Assembly: GCA_022787165.1 (NCBI GenBank)
Contig: JALFVL010000038.1
Span: forward strand, 38,531 to 102,530
Length of the DNA stretch: 64,000 bases
Direction: 5' to 3'
DNA from: Clostridiales bacterium
Lineage (GTDB): Bacteria > Bacillota > Clostridia > Christensenellales > Aristaeellaceae
A model generated the notes under the pieces. It was not told where the DNA came from. It saw only the letters and a program-made list of their open reading frames with translations, and made no database searches. The position numbers and the translations under genes were made by a program. Positions 1 through 9,526 of the stretch are shown here, piece after piece; position 1 is the first letter of the stretch; the number at the start of each line of letters is the position of its first letter.

Positions 1-575
1 AGCGCGTCGCAGAAGGCCTCGTCCGGGCAAAAGACGCAGCAGCGAAGCGCACCGCTTTCCTCAAACACAATGGCATGGCCGATGATCGCCCCCGCCTGCG
101 CGCCCGCCAGAAGCCGGGCCAGCCGGGCAGAAAGGAGGCTCGCGGCAAACGCCGCGCGCGCGCGAAATGGCGAGCGCGCCTGCGGGTCGATGGCCGTCAC
201 CTGGCGGTAATACAGGTGAAGCCGCTCGGCCGCCGCGACCGGCCGGATGGCGCGGATCGCCCCAAGCGGAATCTCGATCACGGAGGTCGTGCTGTCCCCG
301 AGCATCTTCTGCAAAACGAGCGTCTCCTCCTTGAGGGTGTAGACGGTGCCCGCCACAAACCGCTGCATGAAGCGCAGCATCAGCACGACGGCGTAGATGT
401 AAAACGCGACGTTGATCAGCCCAACGCCCGTCAGCACGATCAACAGATTGACGGCAATCTGCGCGATGGCCAGCCGCGCGATCACACCGGCGACGCCGAG
501 CAAAAAGCCCTTGCCCGTCGGCGGCTGCGCTGTCCTCTTCTGTACGGCCGTGATGGCTTCAATCCGCTTGTCCAT
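1..575 (-). CDS. Partial two-helix membrane protein of unknown function
   Basis: The gene begins at the ATG at 575-573 behind a good AGGAGG-type ribosome site and runs off the left edge of the window, so the C-terminus is missing (at least 191 residues visible). Two adjacent hydrophobic segments lie at about residues 24-48 and 50-68. After them comes a soluble region with short beta-like stretches (around residues 78-105, with VYTLKEETLVLQK), resembling small Firmicute membrane proteins with a PH-like cytoplasmic domain. A Cys-Cys pair near the visible end is not a recognised site. I do not recognise the family and assign no function. It is co-oriented with the small acidic protein gene upstream, separated by about 60 bases. 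Confidence 0.6.
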   Translation of the reverse strand, partial: MDKRIEAITAVQKRTAQPPTGKGFLLGVAGVIARLAIAQIAVNLLIVLTGVGLINVAFYIYAVVLMLRFMQRFVAGTVYTLKEETLVLQKMLGDSTTSVIEIPLGAIRAIRPVAAAERLHLYYRQVTAIDPQARSPFRARAAFAASLLSARLARLLAGAQAGAIIGHAIVFEESGALRCCVFCPDEAFCDA

Positions 576-634
576 GCTCCTCCTGCCCCGCCGATCATCG
601 TGGGGAATGCCGTGTGTTTTGCTCGGGCGGGGAA

Positions 635-973
635 TCAATCCTCCGCCAGTCCGCTGCGCTCCAGAAAGTCCTGCTGCGCCGCCATGTAGGCGTCCAGCCG
701 CTGGGCCAGCGCGTTGAGCTCGTCCTCGTCGTCCGTCCCGTCCGCCAGGCGCTCCAAAAGTACCTCAAACGCCTCGTCGTCGTCGTATTCGCCCTCGCCC
801 ATATAGCCCTGCTCGTCGAGCACGCCGGTCTCCTGCATGTAGCGGAAATCCTCGTCGATGGCGCGGCGGACGAAGGTCTCCAGCTCCCCGCGCGGAGCGC
901 GCACGCCGGTCTTCGTCATCGCCGCGGCGATGAAGGGCACAGCGGCTTCAATATCGTAGCCCTGCATGATCAT
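635..973 (-). CDS. Small acidic hypothetical protein
   Basis: A 112-residue, strongly acidic protein with no signal peptide or membrane segment, probably mostly helical. Its ATG (973-971) overlaps the pepF stop codon in an ATGA arrangement, indicating translational coupling to pepF. A second in-frame ATG two codons later could be used instead. The centre holds a run of acidic residues (GEGEYDDDEAFEVLLERL). I recognise no family. Coupling to pepF suggests co-expression only; no function can be inferred. Confidence 0.6.
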   Translation of the reverse strand: MIMQGYDIEAAVPFIAAAMTKTGVRAPRGELETFVRRAIDEDFRYMQETGVLDEQGYMGEGEYDDDEAFEVLLERLADGTDDEDELNALAQRLDAYMAAQQDFLERSGLAED

Positions 974-2766
974 GCTTCCAGCTCCCCGTAGGCCAGCACG
1001 AGTTCGGCGAAGTAATCAAGCGCCTCACAGACCGGCTGCGGCGTGGACATGTCGACCCCGGCGACGCGCAGCTCGTCGATGGGCTTCATGCTGCCGCCCA
1101 GCGTCAGGAACTTGCGGTATGCCGCCAGCTTTTCCGGGTCGCCGCTGAGGATGCCGCGCGCCAACGCGACCGCCGCGCAGAAGCCCGTTGCATACTTGTA
1201 GACGTAGAACGGGCTGTAGAAGTGCGGAATGCGCATCCACTCGTAGGCGACCTCCTTGTCCACCTTGCAGGCGCCGCCGTAGTAGAGCTTGTTCAGGTCG
1301 TAATACATGGCGCTCAGGCTGTCGCGCGTCAGGCTCTGGCCCTCCTGCGCCATGCAATGCGCCTTGTATTCGAACTCGGCGAACATCGTCTGGCGGAAGA
1401 CCGTCGTGCGGAAGTGCTGCAGCAGCGAGTTGATCAGCGCCGCCTGCGCCTTGGGATCATCCGCATACTTCCTGCGCAGGTATTCGGACAGAAGGATCTC
1501 GTTGCAGGTCGAGGCGACCTCGGCGACGAAGATCGTGTATTCCGCCTTGACAGCCGGCTGGGTCTTGTTCGAGTAGAAGCTGTGCATCGCGTGGCCCATC
1601 TCATGGCAGAGCGTGGAGAGGCCGTCGTAGGTCTTCTTGTGGTTGAGCAGCACATAGGGCGTCGTGCGATGGACGCTGCCGCAGCTGTATGCGCCGCTGC
1701 GCTTGTTCTTCGTCTCATAGACGTCGATCCAGCGCTCCGGGAGCGCGCGGGAAGCATCGCGCACATAGTCCTCGCCCAGCGGCCTGACGGCCTCCAGGAA
1801 GATGTCAAACGCCTCGTCGATGTCGGGGTGGATGTCAAACTCCGTCGGCTCCTGCGCGTAGAGATCGTACATGTGCAGCTTCGCCAGCCCCATGCGGCGC
1901 TGCTTGATGCGCAGGTATTCGTTCAGCGTGCCGATGCCGCCATGCACGGCGTCGATCAGGCTGTCGTAGACGCTCTCGTCGACGGCGTCCGGATAGAGCG
2001 CCGCCTGGCGCGGATTGTCATAGCCGCGCGCGCGGCTGGCAAACAGATCGCTCTTGACCTGGCCGGCATAGAGCGCCGCGAAGGTGTTGCCCAGCTTGTT
2101 GTAGCCGTTCATGATGTTGACGTAGGCGGCCTTGCGCACGGCGCGGTCGCGGCTCGCGAGCAAGGAAAGCAGGCGCGCGTCGGTCAGCTTCGTCTTCCTG
2201 CCGTCCTCGCCGCGCGTCATGCCCAGGTCAATATCGATGTAGAGCATGTCGGACGCGCTCTCCGGCACGCCGCGCACCTCGCCCGCCGATGCGAGCAGCT
2301 GCTCCTCCTTCGTGCTGAGCGTATGCGGCTTAAGCCGGAGCACGTCCCTCAGGAAGACGTCGTACTCGCAAAAGGCCGGGTCGGCGATCATCGCCTCCAG
2401 CGTCTCCTGCGGCAGCGCCAGCAGCTCCGGCGTCAGAAAAGCCGCCTTCGCCTCCGCGTCGCTGGCCAGCGAGGCCGCGCGGCCAAACAGCGCCTGATAC
2501 TTGCCGTTCGCGCCGTCCTCATTGGTCTTCATCATCGCATAGGTATACAGCTCCGAGAGCTTCTGCTCCAGACCCATATACGCGCGCAGCGCCGCGAGCA
2601 CGGCCTCCTTGCCGCCCGAGAGCGTCCCCGCATGCTGCGCAAACGCCTCAGCCTCTGCGCGCGCCTGTGCATACGCGGTCTCCCAGGCCTCGTCGCTTTC
2701 AAAAATCCGGGTCAGATCCCATGTGTAGCGCGGGTCTACCTGCTCGCGCGTCAGTTCCTGTTCCAT
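970..2766 (-). CDS. pepF: Oligoendopeptidase F (M3B metallopeptidase)
   Basis: A cytoplasmic zinc peptidase that cleaves short peptides, as known for the M3B family. The zinc motif HEMGH sits at about residues 388-392 of 598, followed by a typical downstream Glu region, and the length matches PepF (about 600 residues). I chose the ATG at 2766, which starts MEQELTREQV and has an AAGGGAG site about eight bases upstream, over an ATG seven codons earlier that lacks a site. The N-terminal half is the helical domain usual for the family. The stop overlaps the start of a small acidic protein gene (ATGA). No defects are seen. Confidence 0.95.
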   Translation of the reverse strand: MEQELTREQVDPRYTWDLTRIFESDEAWETAYAQARAEAEAFAQHAGTLSGGKEAVLAALRAYMGLEQKLSELYTYAMMKTNEDGANGKYQALFGRAASLASDAEAKAAFLTPELLALPQETLEAMIADPAFCEYDVFLRDVLRLKPHTLSTKEEQLLASAGEVRGVPESASDMLYIDIDLGMTRGEDGRKTKLTDARLLSLLASRDRAVRKAAYVNIMNGYNKLGNTFAALYAGQVKSDLFASRARGYDNPRQAALYPDAVDESVYDSLIDAVHGGIGTLNEYLRIKQRRMGLAKLHMYDLYAQEPTEFDIHPDIDEAFDIFLEAVRPLGEDYVRDASRALPERWIDVYETKNKRSGAYSCGSVHRTTPYVLLNHKKTYDGLSTLCHEMGHAMHSFYSNKTQPAVKAEYTIFVAEVASTCNEILLSEYLRRKYADDPKAQAALINSLLQHFRTTVFRQTMFAEFEYKAHCMAQEGQSLTRDSLSAMYYDLNKLYYGGACKVDKEVAYEWMRIPHFYSPFYVYKYATGFCAAVALARGILSGDPEKLAAYRKFLTLGGSMKPIDELRVAGVDMSTPQPVCEALDYFAELVLAYGELEA

Positions 2767-2878
2767 GCCGGTTCTCCCTTTCTGCATCCATTGTCATGGG
2801 CTTGCCGCCCACTTTATGAATCGGCCCGGAGGAATCGCTCCCCCGGGCAGTCCGGACAGGCAGTGCCAAAGCTGCCCG

Positions 2879-4234
2879 TCAGTTCTTGAGGCTCTGCAGC
2901 GGCGCGGGAATGCGCCCACCGCGGGCGATGAACGCCTCCGCCGAATACGGGCTGACGCGCATGATCGGCGCGCGCCCGAACAGGCCGCCGAAGTTGACCT
3001 CGTCGCCCACATCCTTGCCGGGCGCGGGGATGATGCGCACGGCGGTCGTCTTGCTGTTGACCATGCCGATCGCCGCCTCGTCCGCGATGATCGCGGCAAT
3101 CGTCGAGGCGGGCGTATCGCCCGGCACGGCGATCATGTCCAGGCCGACCGAGCAGACGCAGGTCATCGCCTCGAGCTTTTCAAGGCTCAGCGCGCCGCGC
3201 TCAGCCGCGTGAATCATGCCGATGTCCTCAGAGACCGGAATGAATGCGCCCGAGAGGCCGCCTACGTGGCTCGAAGCCATGACGCCGCCCTTCTTGACCG
3301 CGTCGTTGAGCAGGGCGAGCGCGGCGGTCGTGCCATGGCAGCCGCAGACCTCCAGGCCCATCTCCTCGAGGATGTGCGCAACGGAGTCGCCCATCGCCGG
3401 GGTCGGCGCGAGGGAAAGGTCGACGATACCAAACGGCACGCCCAGGCGGCTGCTCGCCTCGCGGGCGATCAACTGGCCGACGCGGGTGATCTTGAAGGCG
3501 GTCTTCTTGATCGTCTCCGCGACGACGTCAAACGGCTGGCCTTTAGCCTCCTTCTCAAGCGCATGCTTGACGACGCCCGGGCCGGAAATGCCGACGTTGA
3601 TGCAGCAGTCCCCCTCGCCGGGGCCGTGGAACGCGCCGGCCATGAAGGGATTGTCCTCCACAGCGTTGGCGAAGACGACCAGCTTCATGCAGCCAGAGGC
3701 ATCCGTGTCGCGGGTCGCCTCGGCAATGTCCTTGACCGCCTGGCCGCACAGGCGCACCGCATCCATGTCGATGCCCGCGCGGGTCGAGGCGACGTTGACC
3801 GAGGAGCAGACGCGCTCCGTCGTGGAGAGCGCCTCCGGCAGCGAGGCGATCAGCGCCCTGTCGGAGGCGGTCATGCCCTTCTGCACGAGCGCCGTGTAGC
3901 CGCCGATGTAGTTGACGCCTGTCTCCTTGGCGGCCGCGTCCATCGCGCGCGCGACGACCACCGGGTCGCCGCAGGCCGCCGCGACGAGGCTCGCAGGCGT
4001 GACGGAGATGCGCTTGTTGACGATCGGAATGCCGAATTCGCGCTCGAGTGCCTCGCCGGTGGCGACCAGATGCTCCGCCTGCCTGGTGATGCGGTCGTAG
4101 ACATTCTGGTAGAGCGCCTTCCTGTCCGGCGTCGCGCAGGCGAAGAGCGAAATGCCCATCGTGATCGTGCGGATGTCGAGCTTCTCCTCGGAGATCATCC
4201 GGACGGTTTGCAGAATCTCAGACGTGTTGATCAT
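2879..4234 (-). CDS. DUF711/UPF0210 (PFL-like) family protein
   Basis: A 451-residue protein of the UPF0210/DUF711 family, which has a PFL-like barrel fold; no reaction is firmly established for it. The start [11 protein letters not shown] (ATG at 4234) follows a strong GAGGAGG site; upstream in-frame codons have none. Family hallmarks include glycine-rich stretches such as [10 protein letters not shown] and the C-terminal [13 protein letters not shown]. It lies directly behind a UPF0237 ACT-domain gene. This two-gene pairing is conserved across Firmicutes and suggests that the ACT protein senses a ligand for this protein. That functional link is inference. Confidence 0.9.
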   Translation of the reverse strand: MINTSEILQTVRMISEEKLDIRTITMGISLFACATPDRKALYQNVYDRITRQAEHLVATGEALEREFGIPIVNKRISVTPASLVAAACGDPVVVARAMDAAAKETGVNYIGGYTALVQKGMTASDRALIASLPEALSTTERVCSSVNVASTRAGIDMDAVRLCGQAVKDIAEATRDTDASGCMKLVVFANAVEDNPFMAGAFHGPGEGDCCINVGISGPGVVKHALEKEAKGQPFDVVAETIKKTAFKITRVGQLIAREASSRLGVPFGIVDLSLAPTPAMGDSVAHILEEMGLEVCGCHGTTAALALLNDAVKKGGVMASSHVGGLSGAFIPVSEDIGMIHAAERGALSLEKLEAMTCVCSVGLDMIAVPGDTPASTIAAIIADEAAIGMVNSKTTAVRIIPAPGKDVGDEVNFGGLFGRAPIMRVSPYSAEAFIARGGRIPAPLQSLKN

Positions 4235-4244
4235 GGCGTCCTCC

Positions 4245-4520
4245 TCAGATGCGGTGCATCGCGTCAAAGATCTCGCTGCGCTGGATGCGGATCTGAAGCC
4301 CGAGCTCCCCCGCCAGCACATCCAGCGCATCCTTCAACTCGCCAAAGCGGCTCAGCGAAATATCGACGATCATGATCATGTTGAACATCCCTGAAAGGAC
4401 GGTCTGAGAGATATCCTGAATATTCGCCTCATGGTGCGCCAGTACGGCGCTCACCCGCGCGATGATACCGATCGTATCGTTGCCAACGACCGTGACAACC
4501 GCCGTGTTCTTCTTTTCCAT
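4245..4520 (-). CDS. ACT-domain protein (UPF0237 family)
   Basis: A 91-residue stand-alone protein with two tandem ACT-like repeats, as in the UPF0237 family related to GcvR. The N-terminus holds [20 protein letters not shown], the glycine/helix region typical of amino-acid-sensing ACT modules. I take the ATG at 4520 (MEKKNTAVV), with GGGAGGAAG upstream, rather than an ATG eleven codons earlier. A promoter is visible upstream (4598-4626). The DUF711 gene starts about ten bases after its stop, so the two form an operon. The ligand is unknown. Confidence 0.9.
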   Translation of the reverse strand: MEKKNTAVVTVVGNDTIGIIARVSAVLAHHEANIQDISQTVLSGMFNMIMIVDISLSRFGELKDALDVLAGELGLQIRIQRSEIFDAMHRI

Positions 4521-4597
4521 TGGTGCTTCCTCCCATGCTCTCCTGCCGGACATCCACGTGCCGGCGGATGGTTTTTCTAAAATTCCCCTCGCGTTCT

Positions 4598-4626
4598 ATT
4601 GTACAGCGCCGCAGGACAAATTGCAA
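4598..4626 (-). promoter_or_regulatory. Vegetative-type promoter for the ACT/DUF711 operon
   Basis: Read on the minus strand: TTGCAA (4626-4621), a 17-base spacer, then TACAAT (4603-4598). Both boxes match the housekeeping consensus at four or five of six positions, about 80 bases ahead of the ACT gene. Confidence 0.6.
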
Positions 4627-4628
4627 GC

Positions 4629-5348
4629 TTACGCGCTCTCGCGGATCACGCGCAGGCAGGCCTGCGTCACCTCATCCGTCGTCCCGCACAGGCAGTCCGC
4701 CCCGGCGAGCTCCTCCCGCGTGCCCAGCCCGTAGGTCACGCCGACGGCATAAGCCCCGGCCAGCCGGGCGTTTTCGATGTCCGTGCAGCGGTCTCCGACG
4801 ACGATGACGCGCCGCGCCCCCAGCTCCCTCTCCCACATGGCGATACGCTGCGCCTTTGTGACGCCGCTGACATGGCCGCTGTGCAGCGAGATATACGGCG
4901 CGATGGCAAATGCCGCGATGTTCGCGTCACAATAGCTGCCCGTCCCGTTGGTCAGAATCGAGAGCACCGCGTGCGGCGCCAGCGCTGCGAGCATCTGCGC
5001 CGTGCCGGGAAACATCCTGCCCGCGCTGCGCACCAGCTCCACGTCCGTCTCGTCGAGCAGCCTGTTGTACAGCGGCCGCCTGTCCGGCCCGATGCCCATG
5101 ACGCGGCAGACCTCGTCGGCGTCCGGTCCATTGAAGGAATCGGCCAGCTCGTCAGAAATCTCGCCAAAGCCCATCAGCGCAAAGACGCGCTTGAAGCTGA
5201 TGCGCGCGAGCTCCTGGCTGTCGGCGATCGTGCCGTCCAGATCAAAGACGATCAGCACGGGCCGCTGCGCCTGTGCCGGAGCCAGCGGCGCGGAGCGGAC
5301 GGTGTCCATTCCGCAAGGAACGTTTTCTGCAGTCTGCTTCATCGGCAT
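4629..5348 (-). CDS. HAD-superfamily phosphatase, phosphoglycolate-phosphatase-like
   Basis: A 239-residue HAD hydrolase. Motif I FDLDGT (nucleophile Asp36, acid/base Asp38) follows an unusually long N-terminal tail of about 30 residues. Motif II is in SILTNGTG, and motif III/IV includes VVGDRCTDIENA. The helical cap between motifs I and II puts it in the phosphoglycolate phosphatase/beta-phosphoglucomutase subclass. Substrate specificity cannot be read from sequence. Its ATG overlaps the fbp stop as TAATG, so it is translationally coupled to fbp, consistent with sugar-phosphate metabolism or metabolite repair. A second ATG two codons downstream could be the real start. Confidence 0.85.
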   Translation of the reverse strand: MPMKQTAENVPCGMDTVRSAPLAPAQAQRPVLIVFDLDGTIADSQELARISFKRVFALMGFGEISDELADSFNGPDADEVCRVMGIGPDRRPLYNRLLDETDVELVRSAGRMFPGTAQMLAALAPHAVLSILTNGTGSYCDANIAAFAIAPYISLHSGHVSGVTKAQRIAMWERELGARRVIVVGDRCTDIENARLAGAYAVGVTYGLGTREELAGADCLCGTTDEVTQACLRVIRESA

Positions 5349-7318
5349 TATCCTCTCGCTTCCTTGATGACGCCGCTGCGGTAGGCCTCAATCAGCGCCA
5401 TCAGATCGTCTATGCGTTCGCGCAGGGCGTCGCCGTCGTCCGTATCCGCGATCAGCAGGCGATGCGGCATCTGCTTGACAAGGCTCTGCACGGAGTGAAT
5501 GTCCTGCTCCGAAGAAATCGCGCTGGCCGTCGATTCAAACGGCTGATGCGCGACGAGATTGAGCTCATGCGAGGTGAAGATCAGCGTGTAGCCCGCGATA
5601 CCCGTCACGGGCTGATACGCGCGGGAGAGGCCGCCGTCGATCACCAGCAGCTTGCCGCCCGCCTTGATCGGGCTCTCACCCTTGGAGAGCTTGACCGGCA
5701 CATGACCGTTGATGATGAAGCCGCTGTCGCTCAGGTCAAACTCGCGCAGGATACGCAGCGCGGTTTCCTCGTCGTTCTGGTAGTCGTAGTAGGCGTTTTT
5801 GACCTCGGCATGCGCCGCCTTGTCGGCGATGAAATAGCGCTCGAAGGTCGCCATCTTGCTCTTGCCAAAAAGCGGGGAATTCGGCCCACTGCCCAGGTAC
5901 CAAAGGAAATCCTGCCCCGTCTGGCGCTGCTGCTGGCCGAGCTTGGCGAAATAGCCCTGCCGCGCAAGCTGGTCGGCCGCGTCGATGGCCACGCGCCCGC
6001 TCAGGCAGCTTTTCGCGGAGACCGGAATCGGCGCAAACGATCCATCCTCCTCCATCGGGATGCAGCCGTGGTAGAGCAGATTGCCGTTGCAGCGCAGGTA
6101 CATGCCGCCCGCGCTGTAGAGAAACTGCACGTGGCGCTGCAGCTTCTCGGAATGGGCAAACTCCAGCACGAGCCTGTCCATGACCTCCCGCTCCAGCGGC
6201 GTGAGCGCGTATGGGTCTGCCGGGTCGACCGTCGGGAAGCTGCACGAGCGCAGCGGATAGACCGTCCCACCGACCTCGACCGTCCTGTTGGCAAAGTCGA
6301 TGCGGTGCAGCAAGCGCCGGCTCTCCATGCCGTATTCGGGATGGCGCTCCAGCAGCTGCCCCTCGAGCTTGAATTGCAGAATCGCGGCGGCCTTGTGCAT
6401 CCGCGCGAGCTCCATCTCGTCGTCCTGAAGCTCCTCTCCGTTGTCCCGCGGGAGGAAGGCCTCGCAGGGGTCATCCCCGTAGCAGGTCATCGCCAGCGTC
6501 GAGAGCGGGCGCAGCGAAATGCCGTAGCCGACCTCCAGCGTCTCCAGATTGCCGTATTTGACCGAGGTGACGATCACCTGCGCGATGCAGGCCTCCGAAA
6601 GCGCCGCCGCGCCCATCCAGGCGATGTCGTGATTGCCCCACTGCACGTCGACCTGGTGGTAGTTTTCCAGCGCGTCCATGATCAGGTCGGCGCGTGGGCC
6701 GCGGTCGAAGATATCGCCGATGATGTGCAGCCGGTCGATGGCCAACGTCTGAATGACGCGGCTGAGCGCGATGATCATCGCGTCGGCCTGCCCGGTCTCC
6801 AGAATCGACTGCATCACCTCGCGGTAATAGCCTTCCTTGTCGGGCGTGCCGTCGCTGAGCAGCAGCTCCTCGATCAGCGCGCCCATCTCCTTGGGCATCG
6901 CGTCGCGCACGCGCTTGCGCGTGTACTTGACCGAGCAGACGCGGCAGACCTCCACCAGCCTGTAGATCGTCAGCCTGTACCATTCCTCGCAGACGACCTT
7001 CTGCTTCTTGAGCAGCGCCAGCTTCTCATCCGGATAGTAGATCAGCGTGGAGAGCATGTCGCGCTCATGCGTGGAGAGGATGTCCTTGTACAGGTCGTTG
7101 ATCTTGCGCTTGATGACGCCGCTCGCGTTGTGCAGGATGTGCAGGAACGCGGCGTGCTCGCCATGCAGGTCGGAGAGGAAATGCTCCGTGCCCTTGGGCA
7201 GGCGCAGCACGGCGCGCAGATGCGCCACCTCCGCGGAGGCCTCCTGAATGGTCCTGTACTGCTTGCGCAGCAGGTTCAGATACCGGATATCCTGCGGGGA
7301 AAAGGGTTCTTCGCGCAT
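5348..7318 (-). CDS. fbp: Fructose-1,6-bisphosphatase class III
   Basis: A gluconeogenic enzyme that hydrolyses fructose 1,6-bisphosphate. The 656-residue length and sequence match the Firmicute-specific class III (metallophosphoesterase fold). Metal-binding signatures are visible: DLHGEH near residues 50-55, GDIFDRGP around residue 200 and GNHD around 227, with a GHVP stretch near the C-terminus. The ATG at 7318 is preceded by GGAGG at eight bases. It heads a two-gene unit with the HAD phosphatase. The protein appears intact. Confidence 0.95.
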   Translation of the reverse strand: MREEPFSPQDIRYLNLLRKQYRTIQEASAEVAHLRAVLRLPKGTEHFLSDLHGEHAAFLHILHNASGVIKRKINDLYKDILSTHERDMLSTLIYYPDEKLALLKKQKVVCEEWYRLTIYRLVEVCRVCSVKYTRKRVRDAMPKEMGALIEELLLSDGTPDKEGYYREVMQSILETGQADAMIIALSRVIQTLAIDRLHIIGDIFDRGPRADLIMDALENYHQVDVQWGNHDIAWMGAAALSEACIAQVIVTSVKYGNLETLEVGYGISLRPLSTLAMTCYGDDPCEAFLPRDNGEELQDDEMELARMHKAAAILQFKLEGQLLERHPEYGMESRRLLHRIDFANRTVEVGGTVYPLRSCSFPTVDPADPYALTPLEREVMDRLVLEFAHSEKLQRHVQFLYSAGGMYLRCNGNLLYHGCIPMEEDGSFAPIPVSAKSCLSGRVAIDAADQLARQGYFAKLGQQQRQTGQDFLWYLGSGPNSPLFGKSKMATFERYFIADKAAHAEVKNAYYDYQNDEETALRILREFDLSDSGFIINGHVPVKLSKGESPIKAGGKLLVIDGGLSRAYQPVTGIAGYTLIFTSHELNLVAHQPFESTASAISSEQDIHSVQSLVKQMPHRLLIADTDDGDALRERIDDLMALIEAYRSGVIKEARG

Positions 7319-7518
7319 GCAACCAGCCTCCGTTTCAACGATTGTCTTCAGCCGCCGGGCCGCTCATTCTGCTTTGCATCCAAAGCCTGGCTTTGCAAAA
7401 TACACCCCGTCTCAATCGCAGAATGCTTGCATCCTGCTCTGAGACTGCGTTTTTTGATCCGATGGGAACCGTTGGGCTGCCGCCCAAATCCAATCAGGGG
7501 CGCTGCTCCTGAACCTCG

Positions 7519-7537
7519 CAAGGGGCTTGGCCCCTTG
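7519..7537. repeat. Short perfect hairpin between ridA and fbp
   Basis: An 8-base perfect inverted repeat (CAAGGGGC, loop TTG, GCCCCTTG) in the 268-base gap between ridA and fbp. It lacks a T-tract on either strand, so it is not a convincing intrinsic terminator. The rest of the gap shows nothing clear. Confidence 0.4.
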
Positions 7538-7586
7538 ACCCTGCCTCGCTTCGCGCAAATACTCGGGCTTTTGCCGCAAAGCCGCC

Positions 7587-7973
7587 TCAGTCCTTCGCCC
7601 GGGCGATGCATTCGACCTCGATGGACAGGCCCATCGGGAGCCGGGAGACCTCCACGCAGGTGCGCGCCGGGAAATCCGGGCCGAAGTACTGCGCGTAGAG
7701 CTTGTTGACCTCGCCGAATTCGCCGATATCGGTCAGATATACCGTCGTCTTGAGCACATCCTCAAGCGTCGCGCCCAGCTCGCCCAGCACGGTCTTGATG
7801 TTCTCAAACGCCTGCTTCGCCTGCGCGAGCGTGCCGCCCTCCACGGGCTTTTGCACGGCGGGATCGATGCCGATCATGCCGCTGAGGTAGATGATGCCGC
7901 CCGCGATGGTCGCGGTGGAATACGGGCCGACCGCCGCCGGGCCCTTCTGCGTCTTGAAGCAAACCTTTTCCAT
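7587..7973 (-). CDS. ridA: RidA/YjgF family enamine/imine deaminase
   Basis: A small trimeric cytosolic enzyme that hydrolyses reactive enamine/imine intermediates from PLP-dependent dehydratases. The 128-residue protein shows the family order: GPYS near the N-terminus, YLSGMIGIDP, the TTVYLTDIGEF stretch and the C-terminal RTCVEVSRLP with the conserved arginine, followed by VEVECIA. The start at 7973 (MEKVCFKTQKG) has a GGAGGAGC site; an ATG six codons earlier lies within that site. It stands alone between a VanW gene and fbp. Confidence 0.95.
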   Translation of the reverse strand: MEKVCFKTQKGPAAVGPYSTATIAGGIIYLSGMIGIDPAVQKPVEGGTLAQAKQAFENIKTVLGELGATLEDVLKTTVYLTDIGEFGEVNKLYAQYFGPDFPARTCVEVSRLPMGLSIEVECIARAKD

Positions 7974-8035
7974 GTCAAAGCTCCTCCTCATCTGTCAGCC
8001 CGCTCTTTGGCAGGCCCCGTTTTGCCCTCGCGGGC

Positions 8036-9514
8036 TTATCGCTCCGTCACGCCGACATAGACCGTCGGCGCAATCGGGTCATAGCTGTCTGTGCTGACGG
8101 TCTCCCGCTCCAGCTCGTTTCCCTGCTTGTCCAGCGTCACGCGCTCGACGAGCGCCGTATAGCCCGGCTCGCCTTCGCCGACCGGCACACGCTCGTCCGT
8201 ATACGTCGCATAGCGTCCCTCGTGGTCGCGGACATAGACGGGCTCCGTGGGGATCGCCGTCGCCTGCGCCTGCGTTTCAAGCGCATAGCGGACGGAGAGC
8301 GGCTCGCCGAAGAGCTGCACCTCGCAAACCGCCGCCTCGCCGTCCGGATAGACCCTCGCGCTCACGAACACCGGGTTGTCCGTCGGGTTGCGCAGCACGA
8401 GATCAAGCCCCTGGTCGGAGACCGCCGCCTCCTGCCCGATCTCGCAGTAGCTCACCGGGAAGACCGCCGCGTGCCGCTCCTCCACTGTCAGACCGCCCAG
8501 CAGGGCCGCGCGGTACAGCGCCGTGGAGAGCTGGCAGAGTCCGCCGCCCAGGCCGACGGCGCCCGCGCCATAGGCCGGTTCCTCCGCCTCGACGTAGCCC
8601 GATTCCGCCGTCCTTGCGCCGGCGATGGCGTTGAAGGAGAGCGTCCCGCCCGCGTCGATCCGAACGCCGCTGAGCAGCGCCGCCGCCTTCTGCGTGTTCG
8701 TCATGGAAGCCTCGTCCGCCGGCACCGTCATCACCACGCGCGAGCGCAGGCAGCAGGCCGCTTCCAGCTGCGCGCGCGTGACCGACGGCGCGCGCAGCGT
8801 CTCGCCGGTCTGCGCTTCTCCCGGCTCGAGGGAGAGGATCGACGCCTCCACCGCCTCCCGGAGCGGCGCCGTATCCAGCGCCCAGCCGTCCTCCTCATCG
8901 GTATAGCGGAAGGGCTCGCTGTTGCCCGGCGCAAAGGCGACCGTCGCATTCACCGGGTCGCATTCCACCTGCGCGCGGATCTCCTCAAGCAGCGCGTCTG
9001 CCGCATCCATCGAATACGCGAGCACGGGCGTCGCGATCATCGGCTCCTCCCGCAGGCGAAGCATCGCGAGGAAACGCGAAACCATGCCGCCCTCCCGGCC
9101 TGCCTGCCAGAGCGCACCGAGCGTCTTTTCTGCGTCCGCGTGCAGCGCGACATCCTGCGCGGTCAGCGTCCAGCTCTGCGCCTTCCCCCTGATCGTAAAC
9201 GACCACTCCGCTATCGCTTCGCCTGTCAGTCTGTTCAGCACCTCCTCGCCCTGGGCATAGCTCAACCCCCCGAGCGGCTCGCCCAGCAGCGCCGTTCCAG
9301 GGAGAAACGCCCCGGCATACGGCTGTGTGCAGGTGTAGACGTAGACCGTCGCCGCGCCGATGAGCACTGCGATCAGCAGCACGGCCAGCGATGCGGCCGC
9401 CACGCCGTTCATCCGCTTTTTTCGGCGCTTTTTCTTCTTTTGTGGCGGCAGCGGCTTCTTCTCGGGCTGCTGATCTTTGGGCGGCACATAGCCCGCCCGC
9501 GTCAAAGACGGCAT
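8036..9514 (-). CDS. VanW-family membrane-anchored cell-envelope protein
   Basis: A 492-residue protein with a lysine/arginine-rich cytoplasmic tail (residues 15-34), one membrane helix (about 36-60) and a large extracellular part. The VanW domain is visible around residues 290-380, including GTLSFNAIAG and the signature GLGGGLCQLSTALYRAA near residue 325. The region before it resembles the peptidoglycan-binding-4 type domain that usually precedes VanW. VanW proteins are common in Clostridia and are associated with the envelope, but their biochemical role is not established. It lies 12 bases downstream of a PHP phosphoesterase gene on the same strand, suggesting an operon. Confidence 0.88.
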   Translation of the reverse strand: MPSLTRAGYVPPKDQQPEKKPLPPQKKKKRRKKRMNGVAAASLAVLLIAVLIGAATVYVYTCTQPYAGAFLPGTALLGEPLGGLSYAQGEEVLNRLTGEAIAEWSFTIRGKAQSWTLTAQDVALHADAEKTLGALWQAGREGGMVSRFLAMLRLREEPMIATPVLAYSMDAADALLEEIRAQVECDPVNATVAFAPGNSEPFRYTDEEDGWALDTAPLREAVEASILSLEPGEAQTGETLRAPSVTRAQLEAACCLRSRVVMTVPADEASMTNTQKAAALLSGVRIDAGGTLSFNAIAGARTAESGYVEAEEPAYGAGAVGLGGGLCQLSTALYRAALLGGLTVEERHAAVFPVSYCEIGQEAAVSDQGLDLVLRNPTDNPVFVSARVYPDGEAAVCEVQLFGEPLSVRYALETQAQATAIPTEPVYVRDHEGRYATYTDERVPVGEGEPGYTALVERVTLDKQGNELERETVSTDSYDPIAPTVYVGVTER

Positions 9515-9526
9515 GGTTTCACCTCG

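Noticed and set aside
7370..7415. Possible further copy of the 95-bp dispersed repeat near fbp
   Set aside because: Only short words such as CTTTGCA and AATCGCAG are shared; the order and the terminal palindrome are missing.
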